Assembly (NCBI GenBank): GCA_037176725.1 | Contig: JAZBRS010000054.1 | Coordinates: 14,154,001-14,218,000, forward strand | Direction of reading: 5' to 3' | DNA length: 64,000 bases | Source: Posidonia oceanica | Taxonomy: Eukaryota; Streptophyta; Magnoliopsida; Alismatales; Posidoniaceae | Shown here: one piece after another, positions 12,120 to 24,892 of the stretch | Layout of the letters: the number at the start of each line of letters is the position of its first letter | Position numbering within the stretch: position 1 is the first letter of the stretch | The notes under the pieces: model-generated | The model's input: only the letters and a program-made list of their open reading frames with translations | The model's database searches: none | Told to the model about the DNA's origin: nothing | Program-made: the position numbers and the translations under genes

Positions 12120-12910
12120 GAAAAGAAGTGTTGGACGTAGACTCTGTAGCGTCCAACGTAGGACGTTGTCATGACCAGCGTCCAACACCTCAGTTACTGC
12201 CACTGAGTTCCAACTCAGTGCACAGCACAGTCACACCATCTAATCTTCAATTAATCAATATTCTAAAGTTAACCATTAATCCTATTGTCCATCAAGACCA
12301 TTTAAGGGAATACCTAGTATTTTTAGGTCATATAGTCTTATTTCATTTTTAAAATAATAAGAATTTATCAACTTATCCACCCTAGGACGTTGGACATTCC
12401 TACGTCCAATGTAAGACGCAAGGATTCCGGTGTCCAACAACCTAGGGCATCAATTCTTTATTAACTCCTTCCAAAGCTAACCTACACTTTAATCTTCTAT
12501 TTAAGGGATCCAAACATATATAAATATCAATAATAATGCCACATGCAACCTATTATCAAATCCCTCACTTATTTAAATCAAAACTTCTTAAGCATGCATT
12601 AAAATTACCACATGGGGTGTAAGATGTTGAATATGTTGCGTCTGACGTTAGACGTAGCTCGGGATTGTGTCTTACACCCTGAGCATAGATTCTCACTCTA
12701 ATCTTCAACAGACTATTATTGTAACATCCCAATAAGCTGGAAAATCATCAATGGGACTATAATAAGCATATTACAATAGCATGCATCACATATATTCCAA
12801 AAATCAACTGAACTACCTCAATCATGAAAAATCCAACAAAACCAGAGTAGCAGTGTAAGATGCAGAATCATGTGCGTCCAACGTAGGACGCAGCAGTTCC
12901 AGCGTCCAAC
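12120..12910. repeat. Dispersed GCGTCCAACGTAGGACGC palindromes, A LTR part 1
   Basis: Short palindromic motifs built from GCGTCCAACGT / AGGACGC recur at about 12140-12190, 12385-12440, 12625-12665 and 12860-12910, spaced by AT-rich sequence. The same motif class occurs in the rest of A (31090-31320) and in the LTR fragment at 62407-63534. Intervening sequence differs, so these are dispersed hairpin motifs rather than a simple tandem array. Confidence 0.75.
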
Positions 12911-13295
12911 ACACTGACAACACATACTTCATTAAATTTTTTACTAGATCATGCACACCCTATCCATAATTCATTCACTCATCCAAAACAACTAGAGAAA
13001 CATCTAGACACTAGCATGCATCAAAATCCACCCATAAAACATCATGAATAACCTCAAAAGGGTGTGTACCTTGCTTTCAAGAGGTAGACCCTTGCAACTC
13101 CAAGCTTCACACCTTGCATGCCTTCTCTCAAAGCTCCCTCCACCCTTCCACGAACTCTCAGGCACACATGCAACACTCCAACTACAAGAAATCAATGCAT
13201 GTAAGCAAGAAAGGAAAGAAGAGGAAAAAGAAGAAGAAGGAGAAGGAAACTTGCCCCTTTCTCTCTCTTTTTCCCTCCCAAAACCCTAGGATCTC

Positions 13296-16200
13296 TATAA
13301 CGACCCCCAAGTCTTTACCTCTCAACCTAGCTACCATTATATATATATATATTAGCATTCCTGAACAATAGATTTAAATTCTCACAATCACTATAAAGTA
13401 GAAATAAAATAAACTTAAATAACTCACTTACCCAGAACCCTTGATGTGTGGTAGTGTGACTTCTTTCATATATGCACTAGCAACACCAGCTCTTATCCTG
13501 CACCTGCCAAAAATAGAAACAAAACACACGTGAGTGACCCCTCAATAGGTCACCCAGCACACACCCCACCTATGCACACAAACAGCTTGACAAACAACGT
13601 CGAGGAAACAGGCGTAACCACGCCACAAGCAACAAACAGAGACATCACTCTTGGATGCCACAACAGGCATACACCTTTGCCCAACAACAAACCTTTAAAA
13701 CATGCATTTAAAACAAACTTTTCTCTTTTCATTTTAAAACCATAAGCATGCTTAGTTCAAAATCGTATGCACACTTGAAGTGGCCACTCTAGCCAAATCA
13801 AGCCCAAAACCACACAATCTAGTCCCACACACTCTCTGTGTGTGGACTAGACGACCAACCGTGCCTAAATGCCCTCAATTGCATCCAGAACACACACACA
13901 GCACAACAATCACAAAACCAAAAGCCAACCTTGAGACACTGCTCAGCCAAACCAAAGCGCCTCACAAGCGCAGGACCTACGCCCCACAGGCGCGGCCACA
14001 AGTACAGTCAACCACACACACAAACAAACTATGTTGTCACTCGGGCCCAAGCGACTGACACCTAGCCACAAGCAGGCCACCAAGGTGCGACCACGGTGTC
14101 CCTGCACTGCCACTGCCAACTACCCTGTGGAGGAGTGAGCCATTCGGGCCAACAAGCCTCAAAAAGCCAACCACACTGGAATGCCTATCCTATCTCTCAG
14201 CAGGACACCACTAGCAACGGGGCACATGTCCACCCACCGTGGCCAGACACCACAGGGTGCGTCGCAACGCCCTAACTCAGTGCTTCAAACCCATGGGGCT
14301 CCACACCCACAGGCTCAGTCTACACCAAGCAATCTTAGTACCCGTACTAACTAGGGTATCACATCCAGCTATTCAGAGGTCTCATACCCCCTGGGTCCGC
14401 TATCACGATACACTATGTGTAGTCAGTACCCTGAGTCCTCAGCACCCGAAACAAGCGGAGTGTTATACCTCCAAGTCCAGTTGGTACCTCGACCCACGGA
14501 CCTCATTCTTGGCCTCGTGAACGACAATTAAGGAGTATCATACCTCCAAGATCCGACGCACAATTACCTCAGCCTCTTGGTCTTAGGACCTCAACCTAGG
14601 TGACGTGCTCGACCACCCAGGAATGTCGTCACATCCCCTAGTCCCGGCGACACGACCATCTAGTATCTTGGTCCACCACAAACAGAAAATACTGGAAAAC
14701 TCTTTCCAAAACCTTTGCCAAACCCATGCATTTTCTTTTCAAAACTCTTTTCGAAAACTATTTCGAAATCCTTAAATGACAACTCAAAATACCTCAAAAT
14801 ACAGTACCAAGCACAGTACAAAACCACGACCTGAAATCACAGCTTAAAACACAACCTCGACTGCTCCACTGTCGAGTCCAGAACCACATTTCAAAACACA
14901 ACAAACAGAGAAACAATGGCACCTTCTAGGCATATCATTTACCTAGGAGACACCAACCAGAAACAAAGCACCGATCCCGAAGTCCCAAGGTACTTACGAG
15001 ACCAAGCACCCACACAAATTGCACCCAGAACACTAAGTCCTGGTGCCAGGGGTCTAATCCTAAGATTATCATGTTCCCTAATGTCCATCTAGGCCGATTA
15101 GGGAAAACCTTAGCATTTCTAGGTTGGTTAGTCTTTTAATTCCAACTCTAACACAAGGGGATCTTGCTAATTCATTTTAGGCGATCCTTAACTCATCCCT
15201 AATGATTTGCCTAATTATCATCTTACCCAAGTGTGTTTTACAAAAATGCCAATGTCTTAAAGGACAAAATTCACTTTCATTCCACAAAATTCTATATAAA
15301 GCCCAAAAATAAGATTATAAGCCTCTACAGGATCTAGGCACACTCTCTTGGATCGAGCTTGGCCAATGCTAGGCCAAACCAAGCTGCATGGGTGCCCCAG
15401 GGGCGCCCATTGGTGCCCAGTAGGAGCCGGAATCACCTAAAAAAACACGCAGGAATCTCGCGCACAAAACCCGTGCACCAGTAAAAAATATTCAAATAAA
15501 AAATCTGACAGCAACGAACCCAAAAATCGCCTAGTTTGGGAACTCAAACCGGTCTCTCCACATGCAACTATAAATTCCACAAAAATACTCACAACGAAGC
15601 ATTCCAAGTCATCTACCATATCAGACAAAAATCAAAGCATTCCGATAACAGTAGCTCAAGTTATCAAAATCCAAAGCAAACAAGCTCATTCGGCCAAACA
15701 GTACCCATGCATTCGAAAATTAACCATAAAATCCACACTAAATTCTCTAAAATCATGGAACTTCTAGCATGCATTCCAAACATGCCAAACAACATTTTCA
15801 CATCAATTTCATGCATAATAGAGAGCTTGGAAGGGGGTGTGTACCTCTTCAACGCACATAGACCATCGAAACCCAAAGCCCCAACGCCGGCGACTTCCAC
15901 CGCAACCCACAGCGCTCTCTCCACCTCTGATCATACACGAACCCATCAACCAAGGATCAACACCAACTCAGGCATGCAAAGGAGGAAAGAAAAACAAGAA
16001 CCCATCAACCAACGGCCAAGACAGTCACCTCCGACGCTCGAACACAGGCTGGAAGAAAGCACAGAACTCTCACCTCACACTCTCTAGCTCTCGGCCAAGG
16101 CAGAAGATAAGGAAGAAGAGATCCAGTCTTTCCCCAGAAGCCACCCTCTCTTCCTTCTTCCGCCCCCGACAGCTGCCCTGAAGATGCGGTAGAAAAATGG

Positions 16201-16375
16201 TGGTTGCATGGCTATGGCCAAATCCTCCATTCTTTAATCAATTTTTTGCACGAAAATTGCGCAAAGCCCCTCCTCCTTCCAACAAACTGCAAACATCCCA
16301 AACAACTCCCAAAAATCATGCCAGATATACTCACACTAAAATTACCTACTAGTTTCGAAAATGCTGGATATTACA
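13296..16375 (-). repeat. 3' LTR of element B
   Basis: 3080 bp. It pairs along its length with 27954-30965, with several percent divergence and indels. The outer terminus is TATAACGACC where the partner has TGTAACGACC, a G-to-A change in the terminal dinucleotide. The other end is ATATTACA. The reading frames inside are proline/histidine-rich chance frames repeated in both LTRs. Confidence 0.93.
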
Positions 16376-16390
16376 TCCTAACCCCCTTAA
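16376..16390 (-). promoter_or_regulatory. Polypurine tract of element B
   Basis: The minus strand reads TTAAGGGGGTTAGGA directly before the LTR start TGTAATATCC. T0 has a near-identical tract (AAGGTGGTTAGGA) before its 3' LTR, which supports a shared lineage. Confidence 0.8.
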
Positions 16391-18417
16391 AGAAATTTCG
16401 CCCTCGAAATTCTCAAGGCAAAAGACTAAGGGTACCAATTTAAGATGCCAAACTCACGGATCCAGACAAACAGCACTACGGTGCCGCCCAAAATTTGGGA
16501 TTAGTAGGAGGAATCTATGCCCTACAGCCATCTCATTCCACCAACAATCCAGAGCAACATCGAGGACTCAGCCATCTTCGAGCCTAGAAACCACCAAAAT
16601 CCTGAATGAAGGACCCTTCAGGACACAAAATCTCCACCCACAAGCTCCAAAATAGTGTCTCACAGAGTCCCTGAACATCCTCAGCCTCTTTGGCAGACAC
16701 GTAAAGCACAGGAATGACCAGATTCAACCAGCACCCACCAGCATCCGCTGCGCTACTCTGATGCACAACCTAGTCAACAACAACCCAAGGAGACCAAAAA
16801 GAAGAAGATCTCCACAGATCGAACAGCATCACGCCATTCGATCCAACACCAAACAAGAAAACCAACTGGGCATCCCCAACAAGATACCCCAAAGAAAACA
16901 CAGGAGAAAGAATATCCACAGCTCGAACAGCACTTAGCCATTCGAAACACCCACAACCAAAAACAATTGGGCATCCAAAAAAAATACCCCAAACAACACA
17001 CAACAACACTACATAGAGCCATGCTACACCATGGCCAAACCCACAAAGAAAGTGCGTGACACAACCGTGCAGCACCAAAACACGACTCACACACACAACC
17101 CCTTCTAGATAACTCCATCCTTGAACAGAGTGTCTGGAACAACCACACACATCCGGGGACCCATCAGAGCCACCCGGGACCAACAACACACATCTGGGGA
17201 CCCACCGAGCCGCCCAAAAATGAGACCCGACATCTGGAAACTCACTGAGTCGCCCAGAAACAACAACACACGTCTGGGGACCCACACAGTCACCCAGAGA
17301 CAAGCAACAAACATTTGGGGACCCACACAGTCACCCAGAAACAAACAACACACCCGGGGACTCATTGAGTCACCTAGAGATAGCAACAAAGCTCTGGGAA
17401 GTCTCTCGCTTCACCTAGAAACACAACAGACATCTGGGAAGCCTCACGCTTCACCCAGAAACACAACAGACATTTGGGAAGCCTCACGCTTCACCCAGAA
17501 ACAACAACAACGGGAGGACAGAGCTGCAAACATCCTCCACACACACGATGACTAGAACGACCGACAAGACACCACAACCAACCAGCAGACAAAGAACAAA
17601 CAGCAAACAACAAACATGGGCAGACAACCACAATCGTGGAGAGCTGCACGAGGAGTAGACAACTACTGCACCCCTCCCCCCACGACAACACAACACCGCC
17701 CAACTGCAACCATACACATCTAGAAAGCCTCACGCTTGCCCAGATGCGACAATAGGAGGATGAACTCCAGGCATCCTCTACACCAACAACAAAACAAGCA
17801 GCACACGTGGGGGTCAGACGAGAGGCAGTCACTCACTGCACCTCTCCCTCCATGGCAAAGCACCACACCGCCCAGCAACGGGCGGTGGCAAAACAAACAC
17901 GTCCTCTGGTCAGCTATCGTGGAGTGCCTAACCCCCTTAAAAGAATCAAGGGATCCCTCAGCTAACACCTTGCCTTCTCGCAGGCACAGCACAACAGGTA
18001 GACCAACATACTCAACGGACGTGCACAAACTAGGCGATACGACTCATCTGGCTCCACACACAACAAGGTCCTCTACCTTACACGCCAGTACTGAGCCTTT
18101 TCTCAAAACACAACTGCCACCACTCCCTCGGGCCACATGGTGCTTAATCCACACTATACTAGTGGACCGCACCACACACCATGCTCCACAGAGTTGCAGG
18201 GTTAAAGCGAATCACTCCACTCGAGCGGACGCTGCCTTGCACTCCCAATAGCTCCCACAAAACAACTCTAACCATATGGCGATCTCAACGTCCAACCACT
18301 GGATATCTTCCAAAGAGAAGTCAGTGTCTACTTCCACAAACGAGCAGACCATCACTCCCTGGTTCCACATGGTATTTCACGAATTGTCCTCGCCGATGCA
18401 AGAGCTGGAGATGAAGG
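16391..18417 (-). other. B internal region, non-coding
   Basis: About 2 kb with no recognisable gag or pol. The longest minus-strand frames (near 16770-17303 and 17490-17830) are cysteine/valine/leucine-rich, overlap each other in several frames and follow the tandem repeats, so I do not call them genes. Together with 27819-27953 this makes up the whole B interior. The GAAGG at 18413-18417 is the left TSD copy of C. Confidence 0.75.
17140..17510. repeat. Tandem repeat of about 45-50 bp in B interior
   Basis: Repeats of TCTGGGGACCCACACAGTC followed by ACCCAGA(A/G)ACAA..., grading into TCTGGGAAGCCTCACGCTTC units. Roughly eight imperfect copies. A further degenerate unit lies near 17720-17760. 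This resembles the 3'-region tandem repeats common in non-autonomous plant LTR elements. Confidence 0.8.
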
Positions 18418-19922
18418 TGTGGATGTGGATTTGGGGGTGAAGGTAACAATGCTTCCACGACGTTGTTAACTTTGTTGTGATCACCACTCGCCTTTGGTTA
18501 GACAAGACACCTTGGGGGAGATTATGAAGATGTAGGTCCTCGGACAACTAGATCGACAGTTGGATGTCGTCTAGCGGCTCCCTCGTGTTACGTAAGCATT
18601 TTCCTTTCCTTCAAAACAAAAAAAAAAGATCTAGATTAGTTCAAGTGTAGTAGTCAGTAATAGAAGTAAACAGAAAATAACATAAGCAAATAGATCTAAT
18701 ACTAACCGGGGGGGGTTGTTCCCAACATGCATATGCTATGGGTCCTATGCTAAGAAATGCAATATGAATTAAAAAGTAGATTGGAAGAATACTCCCTTCA
18801 CCCTCGTGCTGTATGCAGTGGAGTAGAAGTGGAGGCACGGTCGGAGCTCCGGCTTAGCTGGGAATCTCTGGGATCGAAGATGGAAGCTTGGGTTCCTCTT
18901 TTCTGAAGGTAGGAGATTGAGCTTCTGGGTTGAAGATCTAGTACTTGAAGGTGGAGACACAAAATTGACAGGGTGATTCCTCTTTCCAAAATTCTGACCC
19001 TCAAACCACTGGCCTAGGGGGTCTATTTATAGACTCTAGGGGTGAGGACGGTTGGAATTCAGAAACTTCTAGAAGAAAAGTGGCAGTTAGGGTTAGTCGC
19101 ATGTTGAGGTGGCGACTAAGGCTAGCAACCGCCCAGTCAAACGTGGAAAAAACCGTGGGAACGAGGCCACAACTGTTAGTCATCAGTTGAGTTGGCGCCT
19201 AACGGTCGAGGGGATCGTGGGAAATAACCGTGGAAAAGCGGTTCAAAGGAGGCCACGATAATTAGTCGCTGGTTGAGTTGGCGCCTAATGGTTGAGGGAT
19301 CATGGGAGATAACCGCTGCAGTTCCACGACCGCGTAGTCGCCGGTTGAGTTGGCGCCTAAGGGTTGAGGGGATCGTGGGAAATAACCGTCAAGACAACTG
19401 CCAGAGGCGGTTAAATGAGCCCACGATAGTTAGTCGCCTGTTGTGATGATGCCTTAACTAGTCGCCTGTTGAATGGGCGCCTATGTTAGTTGCCTGTTGA
19501 AAGGGCGCTTATGTTAGTTGCCTTTTGAAAGGGCGCCTGTCAAGGTCGCCTCCACAGATGGCAACTAGCAAGCTCAGATCATTTCTAGCCCTAGCTTTTA
19601 GGTTTTGGCCAGAGAAAACAAGATAGAAGGCCGGGAAACTACAGATAGTCTATGAAATCACGAAGGCATCTCTGTTAACTCAGATCTGCCACGAATCTGA
19701 GTAGAAGTAAAGGATACTCAGGGTACTCGGACTTGCCATTAGCTTGAGTGAGTTAGCTCTGCCACAGCCAACAACCTGAGTCAAGGTAGGATCAAGTGAT
19801 GCTTTGAAGAAATCAAGGATCATTTGGAAGATGTGTTATTAAGCCTTAGTTGTGTTATCTGGGTGCCTCAGAAGTTCCTATCCTCTATGAACTCTGGGAA
19901 ATGCGAAAATGGGATATCTACA
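18418..19922 (-). repeat. 3' LTR of element C
   Basis: Ends TGTGGATGTGG...GATATCTACA in + coordinates. Contains a minus-strand TATA box TATAAATAG at 19023-19031. Between about 19160 and 19560 a unit of 70-100 bp containing TTGAGTTGGCGCCTAA and GGGAAATAACCG is repeated three times, followed by shorter TAGTCGCCTGTTG...GGGCGCC units. Confidence 0.94.
19160..19560. repeat. TAGTCGCC...GGCGCC repeat block in C LTR
   Basis: Six to seven occurrences of TTAGTCGC(C) followed 8-15 bases later by GGCGCC, GGGCGCC or a variant. The first three are embedded in a longer repeat with GGATCGTGGGAAATAACCG. The block is present in the other LTR at about 27050-27450. The motif halves are complementary enough to form small stems (GGCGAC/GTCGCC). 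Confidence 0.8.
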
Positions 19923-22415
19923 GATGCCCCTCCTTGGAGTTGATCTTGGAATAAGATTGAGTCCAAAGTAAGAACAAATGTCCCATTGAGCATTTCCTGA
20001 AAAAAGGAGCTCCATCTCAAACAATTTGCCACTAGGGATGAAGAAAGATAAATAAAAAAAGGAAGAAGGGGTGAATTGACTCAGTGTCGGGAGATTGCCG
20101 AACGGCCGGGTGGTTCGATTAATTGCCATCATACTGAAGACTCTGGCATGGAGGGGTCAAGTCGGTTTTGGAACTATGTGTCGTAGCCGATGTCGAGACC
20201 TGTCAACCATGTAGAGATATACTTCAATGGGGCAGAAGCTAAGGAGGAAATCGTGGGGCGTGACCCTTACACGATCGAAAAGGAGTGCTCTTGTGGCGTC
20301 ATGTTTGAGATTTTACTCAGATTGGAATTGATAGAAGGATTGGTAGGAACTTGGTTGGCTCTAAGAGAATCACATGTCCTAAGGGTTTCTAGCACTCTTG
20401 AAGGTCATTTGGCTTCGTCCGTGCTCCACTTCCAATGATATGAGAAAATGCATGAATGCATGGTTCAAGCAAACAAATGCAAATGCAAGGTCAACATACA
20501 ATGCAATGAATGGTCCATATGCTAGGTTAGGCCGGCGGGGTACGGTTGTTCCCAAACCATTTGGACATATGCAAAATGAATAAATATAATTTGTTGTGGT
20601 CAAGTGTTTTCCATCCTTGAGTGTGACCGGTACTCTCGGGAAAGGACTGTCGTCCCACAGCTCGATTTGGCAAATAAAGGAGTTCTATGATTAAAGAACC
20701 GGGTGAGGGAGTGAACCCTTCCTTTACCAAACCGGGGTTTGCCTTTTAGTCAAAGTGGGTGTGCCTTTGCACACTATATGAGCCCCTTAGGCGTGAGCTC
20801 ATTCTTTATGTTGTAAGCTTTGTACCTGCACACTTAACAAAAGATGTTAGTAATCACAGGTGAACCTTTCCCAGTTCCTAGGGAGATTGACTAAGTTATA
20901 CTTGTATAGGAGATAAAGTAGTCACTTAATCAACATGCTTGAGAACTAGGTGGAGGGAATTAGTCTTGGCCTCAGCAGAGAGATGGAAGATCGGAGCCTA
21001 GTAGACGCCGATTGTGAGTCATCCGTAGATGCTCTAAAGATTATTGTCGAAGCAATGCCTTTGTTGAGAGAACGCACCCATGCCGTGAAACATGCTTGAG
21101 TAGGACGTTATCTCCAAATCCGAGGTGATTGATTGTTGCATCACCGGCCAGACTAATTCCAATTTTCCTACTTACTAAGTTTTCACTTGTATGTAGGGTG
21201 GATGGTGCTTCTTTTGGTTGGTTTACTTGGATTTTCTAATTTTTTTTTTAAATTTCGTGATTTTCTAATTTTTTTTTGGTAGTTTGGGATTTTCTGATTT
21301 TTTGGTGTTTTGGGATTTTCTGATTTTTTGGTGTTTTGGGATTGATGAGCGCAGTCACAACCGTCTACTCACAGCTTTTGCAGCATTGCCTGGTATTATC
21401 TAGGGTGAGAGAGCTTTCCTTCTAACATGCCTTATCTTTTGAGAACTTAGGACCTCCCACTAGCCTTAGTTTGACTGTTGTCTCCTTCATTTAATCAGTC
21501 CCTGAACTTCTAGGATTCCCTGCCCCTTGCCTGTGAGTGAGATAGGTGGAGGAGGCTTGAAGTGCAGTAAGCTCTCGACTTTGGCTCAGGTCTTAAGTTC
21601 CACTTGCCTTTCCTTGGCCCTTAATGCGTCTTTCTAGGATTTATGCTTTAGACACATAGACAGCTTTTGCCATGTTCCTTTTTCGCTCTTTGGACAGCTC
21701 TTTGCTGACCTCTTTTAGTTGGACAGTTTCTTTTACTGTCTCTTTTCATTTGTTCCTCACTTGGACAGCTTCTTTGCTGCCTTCTTTCCTCTCTGTTTGG
21801 GCAGTTTTTGCTACCATCTTTTCTGGACACTTTCTAAGTTAATTGGCAAGCGGTTCGTACCATAAGTCTCTGCTTCGAGCTTGCCTTTCTCTTACCTCCC
21901 TGTACAAGTGTATGTGCAGACAGGACAAGGTTGAGGTTACCCTAGTTGTTTAGTTCCTTTTCTATTTAGGATGCAACTTTCTTTCCTTGGCTAGGTTTTA
22001 GTCTTTGGTTCCTTTTAGATTTTGGCATGCTAATTAAGGGGGTATTGTATGTAACTCCCACGGATCTAAAGATGCCTTTAGGTTGTTACAACCAGTGTTG
22101 GACCTTCCCTAGGTGTCACGGTCTCTGCTTGGAAAACCTTGGACAATATTTTGGCAGTTCTGCTTATTGCCTTAAGTTGCTAGGTATAGTCCACACTCAT
22201 CAGTCATTTTTATTATTTATTACTTATAATCTAACTTAGCATTAGAGATAAATAAAGACAAACAAAGGAAAACAGAGTGTGAAAAGGAAATGTCTTATTT
22301 ACAAGTTTTAATTAAATTAACCACTGCCCTCAGTCAGGTTTAGTGGAACTTTGCACCTCCCTTCCCTGATGAGGGGGCTTACCTGAGGGGTGACTGCGGA
22401 AGTCTGCCCCTGGCG
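19923..22415 (-). other. C downstream non-coding region
   Basis: The first bases form the polypurine tract (minus strand AAGGAGGGGCATC before TGTAGATATCCC). The remaining 2.5 kb, where pol would lie, holds no recognisable domain. Two degenerate tandem patches are present: 21230-21345 (GGGATTTTCTGATTTTTTGGTGTTTT units) and 21650-21835 (TTGGACAGCTTCTTTGCTG-like units). Confidence 0.75.
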
Positions 22416-24892
22416 TTAATAGTTAGGTGCTTGTGGCGCATGTTCTTGTCGTTCTTTTGGTTTGCGCCTAGTCCTTGCTTTTAGAGTGTCAAAGTCGGAC
22501 TCGTCTCGACCCATTCCAGGCAACGTGCCCCTGGTGGCTTTGTCTTGGAGTGAGGCTATCAAATGTCCTCCTCCTCTTGAAGTGTGGCTGCTGATGTGCT
22601 CTATAGTAACCTCTCCTTCATAGCCATAGTGTTTATGACTGCCCCTAGTGTGTCCGTTTGTAGGGTCGGGCGGCTTGGGAGGAGGATCAGCTCTTGCTTG
22701 TACCGCTTGGAGAGCTTGGCAGAGTGAACTGTGTGTAGCTTCTACTTTATACCAGTCTGAGTCAGCATACTCATCATACACAGGTGACAGGTCTTCTTCT
22801 ATTAAGTCCTGGAGCACACGAGGATCAGGCAGCTCTTTATTGCTTGGTTCAGATGGTAGTTCTTCATGGCCCGAGCCGGGAGGAGTGAGTTCCCAGTTTG
22901 TTTGTATGTGCTGGATGGATGCAATTTCAGATCAAGCGGCTGATAAGATGATCTCTGCGTCTGCGTGAGCCACTCGATGGTTAAACAGAGGTTCATGATG
23001 CATCTGCATTATTTGTTGTCCTCCTTGAGCTGCATTTAGTCTGGCTTTAAGCTCAGACCACATGATCTCACCCTTGTCATTAAGATTATGTATTTTATCT
23101 TTGACAGTGAAGCATTCTTCAAGGGTGTGCCCATTGTTTTGATGGTAAGGGCAGTGCTTAGACATATTAGCGTTTGGATAGCTTGGACTGGGCTCTAGGA
23201 GCTGCAGATCTCCACTCTCAACCAGCATCCTGAATGTATCAGGGATTGATTCAGGAAGCAGACGATAGTTTTGCCTCTGAGGGCCTTTGTAGCTTCGTGG
23301 TGGGGGGACATTATGGTAGTTCCTCTGCCCCTATTGTTGCCCCTGGTATGCGTTACTTGTTCATCCTTGTTGGGCATGTACCGGGTGATCAGGAAGCTGT
23401 TGTTGTTGGTGCTGCGCTGGCTGCACTAGCTGTCCCTGGTACTACGCTGGTTGATTTCTAGCTAAAAATGATTGGGGGTTCCTTTGCCCTTTCTGCTTTT
23501 GTTGAATTGAGACTTGGGCCATGTCACCCGTGATCCCTTCAAGTGTATAGCCAGAAGCCTCCTTCCTGCCCCTTCCCTCGAGCTCTAAGAATGGTAGATC
23601 CTCTCTGTGACGGAGTATTCTTGCAGCACGTTCGTGTAGCTGAGGGTATGTTTGGAGGTCACTCATAGTAGCCCTGTTCTGAGTGCTCTTGTAGTGTTTT
23701 GGGCGATGATCTCAACAGCTTGGCTTTTAGGAATATAGCATTTAGATCTTGCAGCCATGTCTCTCCATCTACTTGCAAAAGTGGTGAACTCCTCATCAGG
23801 TTTCATCTTTTCAGCGAGGAGGTCACTCATTGTAGGCTCGTGCTGGATGCGATGGACATATTGGCGCAGAAATTTCTCCTGGACCATCCCGAAGTCACAG
23901 AGATCATATGCTATGAGCATGTTGAACCATCCCAGTGCTTCTCCTTCCAAGCTCTTAAAGAAGAGGTAGATTATAAGCCCGTTATCATATTGATAGGGTA
24001 GAGCATCCATAGCAAATGTGGCTAGATGGCCTCTTGGATCCGCTATTCCACTGTATTTTCTCATTTTTGGCATTTTGAATCCAAGTGGAAGAACAAAATG
24101 AGGAAATTTCGAAGTGTCAAACCCTATCGGTGCTTTTGATGTAACTCCCGCCTTAGTGAGTGCCTCAGAGATCATTCTTTTGATGTCCTGTCCTGACATG
24201 GCTTGTTGTCCCTGGTTTAGGTGCCCATGTGTTTGGTGGAACAGTGGTGATAGAGGGTCGTATGGTGGAGAGAAGGGTTGGGTTTGATGTGGAGTGTAGT
24301 ATGATTGTGCGTTAGCGGGAGATTGTGATGAGTGTGATATTCCGGGATATTGTGGTTGGTATGATGTTCCGGAATATCGTGGTTGGTAGTTCGTGTATGA
24401 TGGCATGGTTTGATGCATGAAAGGATAGGTTGGTGTTGTGTGGTATTATGTGAATGAATTTTGAGTAGGGAAATTTATAGTGGGGTTTAGTGGTGTGGTG
24501 CATGTGTTTTGGTGGTAGTTTGGGAAAGAAGTTTGGTGGACGGATGAGGTTTGTAGGCTCCTAAATGAGGGATGGTGGTGCCGTGCCAGGAGTTGGTAGA
24601 TCTCATGAGTCGCTTCCTCAGACAGATAGGAAGCGGTCGTTGTAGGCACTACTTGGGAGGTTATTCCAGAATTTGTTTGTTGAAACGGGGTACTCCGAGG
24701 TCGGGAGTGGCTTATCTCTCTTTCTTCTTCAAATGACCGGCCCATTGCTTGCGAGAAACTAGGGGTTTCTGGCTCCTCTGCTTGTGGAGTTGAAGTTCTG
24801 AATAAGAACCCATTGGGGTCCATGCTTGGTTGCATCGTGGAGGTAGAGGTTGAGGCGGATGTCATATTGATACGCTCCTGATAAGCCTCCAT
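22416..24892 (-). pseudogene. C gag, interrupted
   Basis: Start chosen at the ATG at 24892 (MEAYQERINM), because the frame upstream is only a translated purine tract. The first part is a Ser/Thr/Pro/Gln-rich N-terminus, broken by a TAA at 24446-24448 in the same frame. The capsid-like domain follows (about 24130-23670): FPHFVLPLGFKMPKMRKYSG, GEALGWF, FRQY-like LRQYVHRIQHEPTMSDLL, and KPDEEFTTFASRWRDMA. A frame change near 23665 and further breaks near 23450-23230 follow. The nucleocapsid motif CPYHQNNGHTLEECFTVKDKI lies near 23080-23150. The tail runs to 22416 with a stop near 22930. This is the retrotransposon gag family found with Ogre/Tat-type zinc motifs; it would form virus-like particles. 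Longer than a typical gag and clearly defective. Confidence 0.85.

Noticed and set aside
16770..17840. Overlapping Cys/Val/Leu-rich frames as a gene within B
   Set aside because: Multiple frames open at once over tandem repeats, no motif, no plausible start context.
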